NCBI GenBank assembly: GCA_031267485.1
Contig: JAIRYY010000336.1
Span: 1 to 13,597 of the forward strand
Origin: Tannerella sp.
GTDB taxonomy: Bacteria; Bacteroidota; Bacteroidia; Bacteroidales; Tannerellaceae
Direction: 5' to 3'
Length of the DNA stretch: 13,597 nt
The notes under the pieces are model-generated. The model was not told where the DNA came from. It made no database searches and saw only the letters and a program-made list of their open reading frames with translations. The translations under genes were made by a program, and so were the position numbers. This document shows, in pieces, positions 5,981 through 13,597 of this stretch; the stretch's first letter is position 1; every line of letters begins with the position of its first letter.

Positions 5981-8900
5981 ATGCCTGAATATATAAAATT
6001 AAACAAAGTAATTAAAGATTTGAAGGTGGGATTGTCTACGGTCGTGGAATATCTCAAGAAGAAAGGCCATGATGTCGAAAATAATCCCAATGCCAGGATT
6101 ACGGACTATCAGTTCGATTTGTTGATCAACGAGTTCGGCAAGGGCCTGGCTCTGAAAGAAAAGAAAACATTCAACCCGGTTGCGCCCGTAACTCCCCCGA
6201 AAGAAAAGCCGAAACCCCAGGAAACGGAAAGCATAAAAACCGAAATTCCTGACGATATAAAGCCCCGGATTGTGACCAAAGGCAAGATTGACCTTGAAGA
6301 CAGAACCTATAATAAGTCGAAGCCGTCGTTTGCGAAGCCGTCGTTCCCGAAACCGGAAGATAAACCTTCGAGAGAATTGGCTGCAAAAAAGACGGATGAA
6401 CCTGTGCCCGGTGAAGTCGTGACCGTAAAAGAAACGCCTGTCGTGGAAACTCCGGTGGAGAAAGCCGCCGCGCTGGAGCCGGAATCGAAACCGAAGCCGG
6501 TGCTGGAGCCGGTGCCGGTGCCGGTGCAAAAAGATACGCCACCGGTGGAGGCTGTTCCCAAAACTGTCGCGGCGGAAACCGTTCCCAAAGTTGTTGCGGC
6601 GGAAACCATTCCCGAAGAAAAACAAAAGGATGAAGTGCATGCGGCGCCCGAACAGTCACAATCGCCGGAATTGAAACCGGAGCCGGATACGACGCCGGAG
6701 CCGGAACCGGAGTTGAAGCCGGAGCCGGAACCAAAGCAGGGCTTGGAACCGCAACCTGAAACGGAGGCGCAGGTTGCAGCGTTGGAAAAAACGCCGGAAA
6801 CAAGTGTTAAAAAGGAAGAACCCGAGGAAGAGCCTTTCCGTCTTAACAAGCCCCACATTGAGCCCCGTATCAAGGTTACCGGAAAGATTGATCTTTCCGC
6901 GATAAATCAGGCTACCAGTCCCCGCAAGAAGACAAAGGAAGAGAAGAAACGCGAACGCGAGGAGCGCAGGAGTAAGTTTATGGAGCAACGGAAAGCGCAT
7001 CCGGTGCAGGCCGGCAAGGTCGGCGAGGCCGCGCCGGCAAAACCGAAACCGGCCGAACCCGCCAACGCCTCCGCCAACACCGCCGCCGCTGCAGGTAATA
7101 AACATAAGCATAAACGTAAACGTATCAGGAAAGAACGTGTCGATATCAACAATACGCCGGGAACGAATGTGCGCAAGGACGAACGGACTAAACCGCGCGC
7201 CAAAAGGCCGGTACGCGTTGAAGTGAATGAGGAAGACGTGCAGAAGCAGATTAAGGAAACGCTGGCGCGCCTGACGAACAAAAACTCGAAAGGCAAGGCG
7301 GCTAAGTACCGCCGTGAAAAGCGTGATGCCGCCGCATACCGTGAACAGGAACAGCTGGAAGAGGAAAAACGCGAAAGTAAAGTGCTTAAAATTACGGAAT
7401 TTGTTACGGCCAACGACCTTGCCAGCATGATGAATATGCCTGTGACGCAGGTCATATCCATGTGTATGAACATAGGCATGATGGTATCGATCAATCAGCG
7501 CCTCGATGCGGAAACGATTAATATTGTCGCCGATGAGTTCGGCTTTACAACCGAATATGTAAGCGCGGAAGTTGTCGAGGCAATTACGGAAGAAAGCGAC
7601 CGGGAAGAAGATTTGACTCCCCGTCCGCCCATCATTACCGTGATGGGACATGTCGACCACGGTAAGACTTCGCTGCTCGACAACATACGCAAATCAAACG
7701 TGATTGCCGGCGAAGCGGGTGGAATCACGCAACATATCGGAGCGTATAATGTCAAGCTGCCGAACGGGCGTCACATAACGTTCCTGGATACGCCGGGACA
7801 CGAAGCGTTTACGGCCATGCGTGCGCGTGGAGCGAAAATGACGGATATCGTTATTATTATCGTTGCGGCGGACGATGATGTGATGCCGCAGACGGTCGAA
7901 GCAATCAATCATGCTTCGGCGGCGGGCGTCCCTGTCGTATTTGCGATAAACAAGATTGACAAGCCGCATGCAAATCCGGAGAAAATAAAGGAACAGCTGG
8001 CTAATATGAACTATCTGGTCGAAGACTGGGGCGGGAAATACCAGAGTCAGGAAATCTCGGCCAAACAGGGAATCGGAGTGCCGGATTTGCTTGAGAAAGT
8101 ACTGCTGGAAGCAGATATGCTGGAGTTGAGGGCCAATACCGAACGCAAGGCTACAGGTTCAATCGTCGAATCGACGCTTGACAAGGGACGGGGGTATGTT
8201 TCGACCGTTCTCGTGAGTAACGGAACACTGAAGCAGGGCGACGTCGTCTTGGCGGGAACGCATTTCGGACGCGTCAAGGCGATGTTCAATGAGCGTAATC
8301 TGCGGATAGAACAGGCCGGGCCGTCGGAACCGGCTATCATACTCGGTCTTGACGGGGCGCCTCAGGCCGGGGATATATTCAACGTGCTTGATACGGAACA
8401 GGAAGCGCGCGAGATTGCTTCGCGCCGCGAACAGTTGCAGCGCGAACTCGGGCTTCGCACGCAAAAACGCTTCGGCCTCGAAGAACTCGGGCGCCGTCGC
8501 GCGCTTGGCGATTTCCACGAGTTGAACCTGATTGTGAAAGGCGACGTCGACGGATCGGTCGAGGCTCTGTCCGATTCACTGATAAAACTGTCTACGGAAG
8601 AAATACAGGTGAACGTTATCCATAAAGCGGTCGGCCAGATTTCGGAATCGGACATCTCGCTTGCCGAAACGGCCGACGCCGTCATCATCGGATTCCAGGT
8701 GCGTCCTTCGGCGCAGGCCCGCCGCCTGGCTGAAAACGAGGGAGTGGAAGTGCGGCTGTATTCCATCATCTATGATGCCATAAACGATGTCAGGGATGCA
8801 ATGGAAGGCATGCTGTCGCCGGAGATACGCGAGGATATATGCGGCGAAGTGGAGGTTTTGCAGGTATTCAGGATATCCAAGGTCGGGACGATTGCCGGAT

Positions 8901-9139
8901 GTATCGTCAAGGAAGGTAAGATTAAGCGCACGCACAGGGTGCGCATCGTCCGCGACGGTATCGTTGTCCATACCGGCGAGTTAGGCTCGCTGAAACGCTT
9001 TAAGGATGAAGCTAAGGAGGCTGTTTCCGGTCAGGATTGCGGGATTTATGTGAATAACTATAATGACATACAGGTCGGTGATATCATCGAGCCGTTTGAT
9101 CGGGTGGAAATAAAGAAAACGTTGCAGGCGGACAGATGA
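5981..9139 (+). CDS. infB: Translation initiation factor IF-2
   Basis: IF2 is the GTPase that brings fMet-tRNA to the 30S subunit and promotes subunit joining. All G motifs are present: GHVDHGKT at 556-563, DTPGH at 603-607, NKID at 657-660 and SAKQG at 693-697. An IF2_N-type domain sits at the N-terminus (about residues 3-55) and a second one lies before the G domain (about 469-530). The C-terminal half carries domains II, III and IV (to 1052), ending in the tRNA-binding barrel. The long linker (about 60-465) is low-complexity. It contains two 9-residue tandem repeats (VPKxVAAET, 192-209), a Pro-Glu run (230-260), and Lys/Arg-rich segments. The motif PRIxxxGKIDL occurs twice, at 95-105 and 295-305. 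At 1052 residues it is long compared with E. coli IF2 (890) but normal for Bacteroidales. The start is 52 bases after nusA. Its stop overlaps the cvpA start. Confidence 0.97.
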   Translation: MPEYIKLNKVIKDLKVGLSTVVEYLKKKGHDVENNPNARITDYQFDLLINEFGKGLALKEKKTFNPVAPVTPPKEKPKPQETESIKTEIPDDIKPRIVTKGKIDLEDRTYNKSKPSFAKPSFPKPEDKPSRELAAKKTDEPVPGEVVTVKETPVVETPVEKAAALEPESKPKPVLEPVPVPVQKDTPPVEAVPKTVAAETVPKVVAAETIPEEKQKDEVHAAPEQSQSPELKPEPDTTPEPEPELKPEPEPKQGLEPQPETEAQVAALEKTPETSVKKEEPEEEPFRLNKPHIEPRIKVTGKIDLSAINQATSPRKKTKEEKKREREERRSKFMEQRKAHPVQAGKVGEAAPAKPKPAEPANASANTAAAAGNKHKHKRKRIRKERVDINNTPGTNVRKDERTKPRAKRPVRVEVNEEDVQKQIKETLARLTNKNSKGKAAKYRREKRDAAAYREQEQLEEEKRESKVLKITEFVTANDLASMMNMPVTQVISMCMNIGMMVSINQRLDAETINIVADEFGFTTEYVSAEVVEAITEESDREEDLTPRPPIITVMGHVDHGKTSLLDNIRKSNVIAGEAGGITQHIGAYNVKLPNGRHITFLDTPGHEAFTAMRARGAKMTDIVIIIVAADDDVMPQTVEAINHASAAGVPVVFAINKIDKPHANPEKIKEQLANMNYLVEDWGGKYQSQEISAKQGIGVPDLLEKVLLEADMLELRANTERKATGSIVESTLDKGRGYVSTVLVSNGTLKQGDVVLAGTHFGRVKAMFNERNLRIEQAGPSEPAIILGLDGAPQAGDIFNVLDTEQEAREIASRREQLQRELGLRTQKRFGLEELGRRRALGDFHELNLIVKGDVDGSVEALSDSLIKLSTEEIQVNVIHKAVGQISESDISLAETADAVIIGFQVRPSAQARRLAENEGVEVRLYSIIYDAINDVRDAMEGMLSPEIREDICGEVEVLQVFRISKVGTIAGCIVKEGKIKRTHRVRIVRDGIVVHTGELGSLKRFKDEAKEAVSGQDCGIYVNNYNDIQVGDIIEPFDRVEIKKTLQADR
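6554..6760 (+). repeat. Low-complexity repeat region inside infB
   Basis: Two tandem 27-base units (6554-6580 and 6581-6607) differ at only a few positions and encode VPKTVAAET and VPKVVAAET. Further on, repeated CCGGAGCCGGAA-type codons (about 6668-6760) encode alternating Pro and Glu. Both lie in the flexible linker between the N-terminal domain and the G domain. Length change by slippage would keep the frame because the units are multiples of three. Confidence 0.85.
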
Positions 9140-9627
9140 ACTGGTTGGATATCGTGATTATCTGTCTTGCCGGCCTCGGACTGGCAAAAGGTTTGTATGA
9201 CGGAATCATCAGGCAGGCGGCGTCGCTTGTCGCCCTGATTATCGGGATATACCTGTGTGCTGGAATCGCCGAATGGCTTCGCGGCTTTCTGACGGGACTG
9301 GGCTGGTTCCCGCCGCAGATTACGGTCATGATAAGTTATGTGGCCGGGTTTATACTGATTGCCGGATTCATCGTGTTGATAGGGGTCATCATCCACCGCA
9401 TTGTCAGCGTGACGCCGCTGAGCCTGTTTAATCATATTGCGGGAGGATTGCTGGGTTTGTTGCTGATGGTACTGTTTGTCAGCCTTGTGTTGAACGTGAT
9501 AGAGATGTTTGATCATAAATCCGTGATATTCCCGCATGAGCTGAAAGTGGAATCGCACCTGTACCTTTACATAAAAAATATAATCCCTTCGGTCTTCCCC
9601 GGAAATATTTTCGTGCAGAAAGTTTGA
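9136..9627 (+). CDS. cvpA: CvpA family membrane protein
   Basis: This 163-residue protein has four predicted membrane segments (about residues 4-18, 25-46, 63-87 and 100-123) and starts [23 protein letters not shown], typical of the CvpA family (first named for colicin V production in E. coli). The family's GxxxGxxxG-like first helix and the conserved pattern of a small residue-rich loop followed by [15 protein letters not shown] are visible. Its biochemical role is not settled; links to envelope stress have been proposed. The start codon overlaps the infB stop as ATGA (9136-9139), which indicates translational coupling. The sufB start follows after 10 bases. The soluble tail is short and ends shortly after [11 protein letters not shown]. 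Confidence 0.87.
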   Translation: MNWLDIVIICLAGLGLAKGLYDGIIRQAASLVALIIGIYLCAGIAEWLRGFLTGLGWFPPQITVMISYVAGFILIAGFIVLIGVIIHRIVSVTPLSLFNHIAGGLLGLLLMVLFVSLVLNVIEMFDHKSVIFPHELKVESHLYLYIKNIIPSVFPGNIFVQKV

Positions 9628-9637
9628 TGTAAAAAAA

Positions 9638-11083
9638 ATGGAAGAACAGGATAAATTACTGAATGAAGTAACTTCCGGCGAATATAAGTACGGTTTCACG
9701 ACGGATGTGGAAACGGAGGTCATCCGCCGGGGGCTTGACGAGGATATCGTGCGCACGATTTCGCAGAAAAAGGAAGAACCCCCGTGGCTGCTTGATTTTC
9801 GCCTGAAAGCGTTCCGCCACTGGCAAACGATGAAAATGCCGACATGGGCGCATCTGGATATTCCTCCCATTGATTATCAGAATATCATTTATTATGCGGC
9901 TCCGAAGAAGAAAAAGGCGCCTGAAAGCCTTGACGAGGTCGACCCGGAACTGCTGAGGACTTTTGACCGGCTGGGCATACCTCTTTATGAACGGAAAATG
10001 CTGAGCGGAATGGCCGTCGATGCCGTCATGGACAGCGTTTCGGTGAAGACGACGTTTAAGGAAACGCTGGCCGAGAAGGGGATTATCTTCTGTTCGTTCA
10101 GCGAGGCCGTCAGGCATCACCCGGATTTGGTGCAGAAATATATGGGAAGCGTTGTCGCCTGTCGCGACAATTTTTTTGCCGCACTTAACTCGGCTGTCTT
10201 TTCGGATGGCTCTTTCGTTTACATACCGAAGGGCGTGCGCTGTCCGATGGATTTGAGCACATATTTCCGCATAAATGCGGCAAATACCGGACAGTTCGAG
10301 CGTACGCTCATCATTGCCGACGACGATTCGTATGTCAGCTACCTGGAGGGCTGCACGGCTCCCCGGCGCGACGAGAATCAGCTTCATGCCGCTATCGTGG
10401 AGATTGTGGCGAACGAGCATGCCGAAGTGAAATATTCCACGGTGCAGAACTGGTATCCGGGCGACAAAAACGGAAATGGAGGCATCTATAATTTCGTGAC
10501 GAAACGCGGGCTTTGCCGGGGCGAGGGCAGTAAAATCTCGTGGACGCAGGTGGAGACCGGCTCGGCTATCACCTGGAAATATCCGTCGTGTATCCTGGCC
10601 GGCGACAATTCGGTCGGCGAGTTTTATTCCGTGGCGGTGACCAACAACTACCAGCAGGCCGATACGGGAACGAAAATGATACATCTTGGCCGCAATACCC
10701 GCAGTACGATTGTCTCGAAAGGCATATCCGCCGGACATAGCCGGAACAGTTACCGCGGACTGGTGCGAATCGCTCCCCGCGCCGGAAATGCCCGCAATCA
10801 CAGCCAGTGCGACAGTCTGCTGCTCAGTTCCACGTGCGGAGCGCACACGTTTCCGTATGCCGACATACAGAATGAAACGGCGGTGGTGGAACATGAAGCC
10901 ACGACGTCGAAGATTAACGAGGACCAGCTTTTTTACTGTAACCAGCGGGGTATCGATACGGAGAAGGCTGTGAGCCTTATTGTGGGCGGTTATGCCCGCG
11001 AGGTGATGAATAAGCTGCCGATGGAGTTTGCCGTCGAAGCGCAGAAATTGCTGGCCATTTCCCTGGAGGGAAGCGTGGGGTGA
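9638..11083 (+). CDS. sufB: Fe-S cluster assembly scaffold protein SufB
   Basis: SufB is the core of the SufBCD scaffold on which Fe-S clusters are built in the cytoplasm; it accepts sulfur from the SufS/SufE system. The 481-residue sequence is the full family length. Recognisable segments include the [15 protein letters not shown] stretch, [24 protein letters not shown] and [20 protein letters not shown] beta-helix turns. The C-terminal signature ends [17 protein letters not shown]. Cys400 in [15 protein letters not shown] matches the family's conserved cluster-building cysteine (Cys405 in E. coli by my alignment). The core ends with [22 protein letters not shown]. The gene follows cvpA by 10 bases and precedes sufC by 38, so it appears to belong to the long operon starting at rimP. 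No separate promoter was found. Confidence 0.97.
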   Translation: MEEQDKLLNEVTSGEYKYGFTTDVETEVIRRGLDEDIVRTISQKKEEPPWLLDFRLKAFRHWQTMKMPTWAHLDIPPIDYQNIIYYAAPKKKKAPESLDEVDPELLRTFDRLGIPLYERKMLSGMAVDAVMDSVSVKTTFKETLAEKGIIFCSFSEAVRHHPDLVQKYMGSVVACRDNFFAALNSAVFSDGSFVYIPKGVRCPMDLSTYFRINAANTGQFERTLIIADDDSYVSYLEGCTAPRRDENQLHAAIVEIVANEHAEVKYSTVQNWYPGDKNGNGGIYNFVTKRGLCRGEGSKISWTQVETGSAITWKYPSCILAGDNSVGEFYSVAVTNNYQQADTGTKMIHLGRNTRSTIVSKGISAGHSRNSYRGLVRIAPRAGNARNHSQCDSLLLSSTCGAHTFPYADIQNETAVVEHEATTSKINEDQLFYCNQRGIDTEKAVSLIVGGYAREVMNKLPMEFAVEAQKLLAISLEGSVG

Positions 11084-11121
11084 CGGTGTCCGGCTGAAAT
11101 AAATCAAAAGATGGATGTTAA

Positions 11122-11880
11122 ATGGAAAATATATTGTTGGAAATAAAAAACCTGCATGCGGAAATAGGCGGCAGGGAGATATTGAGGGGGCTTGACCTTA
11201 CCGTCAAAACGGGTGAGGTTCATGCCATAATGGGGCCTAACGGCTCCGGGAAAAGTACGCTAAGCAGCGTGCTTGTCGGTAATCCGGCATTTACGGTGAC
11301 GGAGGGGACGGTGATGTACAAAGGCAGGGACTTGCTTGCCCTGTCGCCGGAGAACCGCAGCCGTGAGGGCATATTCCTCAGTTTTCAGTACCCGGTGGAG
11401 ATTCCCGGCGTGAGTATGGTCAATTTCATGCGTGCGGCAGTGAACGCTCATCGCGAATATAATCATGAGGAACCGGTGTCGGCTACCGATTTCCTGAAAA
11501 TGATGCGCGAGAAACGCGCCATAGTGGAGATGGACAGTAAACTTGCGAGCCGTAGCGTGAACGGTGGCTTCTCCGGCGGAGAGAAAAAACGGAATGAGAT
11601 ATTTCAGATGACCATGCTGAATCCATTGCTCTCGATACTCGACGAAACGGACAGCGGCCTGGATATAGATGCGCTGCGTGTTGTCGCTAATGGCGTGAAT
11701 AAACTTAAAACGCCGGATAATGCCACTATTGTAATAACTCATTATCAACGTCTGCTCGATTATATCAGGCCGGATGTCGTGCATGTGCTTTATAAGGGAC
11801 GCATCGTCAAAACCGCCGGCCCCGAGTTCGCCCTGGAGCTTGAACGGAAAGGTTATGATTGGCTGAAAGACAGTGATTAA
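11122..11880 (+). CDS. sufC: Fe-S cluster assembly ATPase SufC
   Basis: SufC is the soluble ABC-type ATPase of the SufBCD complex; its ATP-driven dimerisation reshapes SufB-SufD during cluster assembly. All motifs are present: Walker A GPNGSGKST (residues 38-46), Q-loop in LSFQYPVEIPG, the signature SGGEKKR (from Ser151), Walker B LSILDETD (Asp174, Glu175) and the switch histidine His207 in VITHYQRLLDYI. NGGFSGGEKKRNEIFQM is the SufC-specific form of the signature. The length of 252 residues is normal. The last two residues (Ser-Asp) and the stop codon are written in the heptamer repeat that follows (AGTGATTAA), so the array has reached into the coding end. ATG 11122 was chosen over ATG 11111, which is in another frame. 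Confidence 0.97.
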   Translation: MENILLEIKNLHAEIGGREILRGLDLTVKTGEVHAIMGPNGSGKSTLSSVLVGNPAFTVTEGTVMYKGRDLLALSPENRSREGIFLSFQYPVEIPGVSMVNFMRAAVNAHREYNHEEPVSATDFLKMMREKRAIVEMDSKLASRSVNGGFSGGEKKRNEIFQMTMLNPLLSILDETDSGLDIDALRVVANGVNKLKTPDNATIVITHYQRLLDYIRPDVVHVLYKGRIVKTAGPEFALELERKGYDWLKDSD

Positions 11881-12082
11881 TGGTTAGTGATTAGTGGTTA
11901 ATGATTAGTGATTAATTAATGGCTAATGATTAATCATTAATCACTAACCACTAAACACTAATCATTAATGATTAGTGATGAATGTTAATGGTAGGGGTGC
12001 ACTTGTGTATGCGCCTGCGTGGGATGTCCGTTAATGGTTGATGGTTAATCCCTTTTAATTTTTAATTTTTAATTCTTAATTG
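11872..12082 (+). repeat. Second two-part heptamer array, with inverted units and a 38-base insert
   Basis: Forward TTARTGR-type units run from the last codons of sufC to 11929. Five units in reverse orientation follow (TCATTAA, TCACTAA, CCACTAA, ACACTAA, TCATTAA; 11934-11968), then forward units again. The switches create a perfect 16-base palindrome (11924-11939) and a perfect 22-base palindrome (11956-11977, half-site CACTAATCATT), so this stretch could extrude or fold. A 38-base non-repeat segment (11992-12029, starting TAGGGGTGCAC) is flanked on both sides by the same octamer GTTAATGG (11984-11991 and 12030-12037). After it come TTGATGG and TTAATCC. Four TTAATTN heptamers (12055-12082) then abut the sufD ATG directly. 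It has the same two-part order as the array at 1371-1534. No promoter or T-tract terminator was seen in it. Confidence 0.93.
11992..12029 (+). repeat. 38-base insert inside the sufC-sufD array
   Basis: This G/C-rich segment interrupts the A/T-rich heptamers and is bounded by identical octamers GTTAATGG. It contains a degenerate dyad (AGGGGTGCAC facing GTGTATGCGCCT). It resembles the small palindromic intergenic repeats I know from other Bacteroidetes genomes, but I cannot confirm a match here. The flanking octamers could be target duplications or merely two adjacent repeat units. Confidence 0.5.
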
Positions 12083-13420
12083 ATGGAAAAGCAATATACG
12101 GATATTTATACGCAGTGTGAAGATGCTATTTGCCGGCATGCGCCCGGCTGCATGAACGTTTTGCGTGCGCAGGCGTTTGCCGCGTTCGGACGTATGGGGT
12201 TTCCGTCGCTGAAACACGAAGATTATCGCCATACGGATGTGGCGCAGTCGTTTGCGCCGGATTACGGGCTGAACATTAACCGCCTCAGAGTGCAGGTTAA
12301 TCCGGACGACGTTTTCCGCTGCGCCGTTCCTGATATGCGGACGCATCTGTTTTTTGTAGTGAATGATTCGTTTTACGGCGATTCGCTGCCGGCGAAGAAG
12401 TTGCCGGACGGCGTTTATGCAGGAGGCATGAAGACTTTTGCGGAACGCTACCCGGATGTTGCGTCGCGTTATTACGGCAAGGCGGCGAAGACGTCGACCG
12501 ATGCGCTGACTGCTTTCAATACGATGCTGGCGCAGGATGGATTCGTGCTTTATGTGCCGCGCGACGTGAAAATGGACCGTCCCGTTCAGCTGGTGAACAT
12601 TTTCCGGAGCACGGTAGACATCATGGCCAACAGGCGTATCCTGGTTGTCATGGAGCCGGGTTCCGAGGCGAAACTTCTCGTTTGCGACCATAGTCTGGAC
12701 AGTATCAGGTGTCTTTCCACACAGGTGGTTGAGATTTTTGCCGGCGAAGGAGCGTATTTCGATTACTACGACCTGGAAGAAAGTACCGTATCCACAACCC
12801 GCTATTCTTCCCTGTACGTGAAGCAGGATGCGCGTTCGAACGTCCTCGTGAACGGCATCACGCTCAACAATGGCCTTTCCCGCAACAGTTACAGCATCGA
12901 ACTGAACGGCGAGGGGGCGGAAACGACGCTCTGCGGAATGGCTATCCAGGACCGGAGCCAGCAGGTGGATACGTATACGCATATCACGCACACCGTCCCG
13001 AAGTGCAAAAGTACAGAGCTCTTTAAAAACGTGCTGAACGACCGCTCCGTAGGGATATTTAACGGACGTATACTGGTAAGGGAGGGCGCCGAAAAAACGG
13101 AAGCTTTCCAGACAAACCGCAACATGTGCATGACCCGCGACGCAAGGATGTACAGCAACCCCCAGCTTGAAATCTATGCGGACGACGTGAAGTGCTCGCA
13201 TGGCATGACAACCGGCCAGCTGGACGAAAACGCACTGTTTTACATGCAGAGCCGCGGCCTTTCGCGCGACGAGGCCCGGACGCTCCTGAGCGTCGCTTTC
13301 ACCGCCGACATCGTGGACAACGTGCGGCTGAGCGCACTCAGGGAACGGCTTCACTATCTGGTAGAAAAACGTTTCCGCGGCGAACTTGTCCAGTGCGCCG
13401 GCTGCCGCACCTGCGGATAA
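12083..13420 (+). CDS. sufD: Fe-S cluster assembly protein SufD
   Basis: SufD pairs with SufB in the SufBC2D scaffold and helps iron entry and cluster formation. The N-terminal helical part carries GFPSLKHEDYRHTD (the family's P-x-K-x-E-x-W/Y-[KR] region). The beta-helix core follows, and the C-terminal signature DDVKCSHGMTTGQLDENALFYMQSRGL contains His373, matching the functional histidine of E. coli SufD (His360). The length of 445 residues is near normal. The extreme C-terminus reads CAGCRTCG, a CxxCxxC set (Cys438, Cys441, Cys444) not present in E. coli SufD as I recall it. ATG 12083 directly follows the last TTAATTG heptamer; the TTG three bases earlier is an unlikely start. The gap of 202 bases from sufC is much wider than the 38 bases between sufB and sufC. 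SufS is not in the window. Confidence 0.95.
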   Translation: MEKQYTDIYTQCEDAICRHAPGCMNVLRAQAFAAFGRMGFPSLKHEDYRHTDVAQSFAPDYGLNINRLRVQVNPDDVFRCAVPDMRTHLFFVVNDSFYGDSLPAKKLPDGVYAGGMKTFAERYPDVASRYYGKAAKTSTDALTAFNTMLAQDGFVLYVPRDVKMDRPVQLVNIFRSTVDIMANRRILVVMEPGSEAKLLVCDHSLDSIRCLSTQVVEIFAGEGAYFDYYDLEESTVSTTRYSSLYVKQDARSNVLVNGITLNNGLSRNSYSIELNGEGAETTLCGMAIQDRSQQVDTYTHITHTVPKCKSTELFKNVLNDRSVGIFNGRILVREGAEKTEAFQTNRNMCMTRDARMYSNPQLEIYADDVKCSHGMTTGQLDENALFYMQSRGLSRDEARTLLSVAFTADIVDNVRLSALRERLHYLVEKRFRGELVQCAGCRTCG

Positions 13421-13490
13421 GGCTATTATTGCTTTATAAGCAGTGGGCCGCACATGTTCCCGGCGTATAAGCTCTTTTATACTTCACGCA

Positions 13491-13576
13491 GGATATTTCC
13501 CCGTCATTGCGAACGCAGTGAAGCAATCTCTGCGTGTATGGCGATTGCTTCCTTCGTCGCAATGACGGGAATATCC
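13491..13576. repeat. Large imperfect palindrome downstream of sufD
   Basis: The left arm (13491-13528, starting GGATATTTCCCCGTCATTGC and ending AAGCAATC) is nearly complementary to the right arm (13543-13576, GATTGCTT to GGGAATATCC), with a 14-base loop between. Mismatches are confined to a few bases near the arm middles. The core CGTCATTGCGA...AAGCAATC resembles a dispersed palindromic repeat I have seen in many unrelated bacterial genomes. Transcribed, it would form a long hairpin that could protect or end the suf mRNA, but no T-run follows. The rest of 13421-13597 shows no gene; a 6-pair A/T hairpin at 13465-13482 is too weak to call a terminator. Confidence 0.85.
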
Positions 13577-13597
13577 GACATCATCTTTGCCGGGGTG

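Noticed and set aside
9656..11107. Long open frame on the reverse strand across sufB (and similar ones across sufD, 12062-13453, and the DUF1080 gene, 2870-3958)
   Set aside because: The translations match no family I know. They lie wholly opposite well-recognised genes and are explained by codon bias that leaves few stops on the other strand.
13465..13482. Terminator after sufD (GTATAA/TTATAC hairpin)
   Set aside because: Only six A/T-rich pairs with no T-run after it; too weak to support.
13582..13589. Promoter -7 box CATCTTTG at the right edge
   Set aside because: The first base departs from TAnnTTTG, no TTTG lies at the right distance upstream, and the window ends before any gene.

Overview
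The window comes from a member of the Bacteroidota, most likely the order Bacteroidales. Three promoters match the Bacteroidetes -33/-7 form (TTTG, about 18-21 bases, TAnnTTTG). Starts lack Shine-Dalgarno sequences and sit behind A/T-rich leaders. The gene order rimP-nusA-infB-cvpA-sufB-sufC-sufD is one I know from Bacteroidales. A DUF2795 protein, a clostripain-like lipoprotein and a DUF1080 lipoprotein also fit. Genus cannot be fixed from this sequence. All genes are on the + strand and all real frames look intact.

Layout. (1) 23-1373: tRNA-Ser(CGA), then after 13 bases a lipoprotein of the clostripain (C11) peptidase family. (2) 1371-1534: a heptamer repeat array filling the gap to a PduO-type cobalamin adenosyltransferase (1535-2098). 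(3) 2088-2478: a very acidic 73-residue DUF2795 protein with its own promoter and intrinsic terminator. (4) 2564-4006: a lipoprotein with two DUF1080 domains and its own promoter. (5) 4030-13420: a long run that starts at a promoter with an overlapping inverted repeat and a terminator-like leader hairpin. It encodes RimP, NusA, IF2 and CvpA, then the Fe-S scaffold proteins SufB, SufC and SufD. The genes through sufC lie close together, but sufC and sufD are separated by 202 bases of repeat DNA. (6) 13421-13597: no gene; it holds a large imperfect palindrome.

How the genes fit together: RimP (30S maturation), NusA (transcription elongation and termination) and IF2 (initiator tRNA delivery) form the classic transcription-translation operon. 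CvpA is translationally coupled to IF2 by ATGA. SufB, SufC and SufD form the scaffold for Fe-S assembly. A cysteine desulfurase (SufS) and a sulfur-transfer protein are not in the window and may lie downstream.

The most unusual structure is the pair of heptamer arrays (TTARTGR)n at 1371-1475 and 11872-12051. Each begins at the stop codon of the upstream gene, and each is followed by (TTAATTN)n running up to or close to the next ATG. Every TTARTGR unit contains a stop codon overlapping a start codon by one base (TAATG or TAGTG). The array therefore reads as a ladder of four-codon mini-frames linked stop-to-start from the upstream stop codon. The rest is largely ordinary housekeeping sequence; details worth a second look are a C-terminal CxxCxxC on SufD, the rimP leader hairpin, and the S1-pocket residue of the clostripain homologue.
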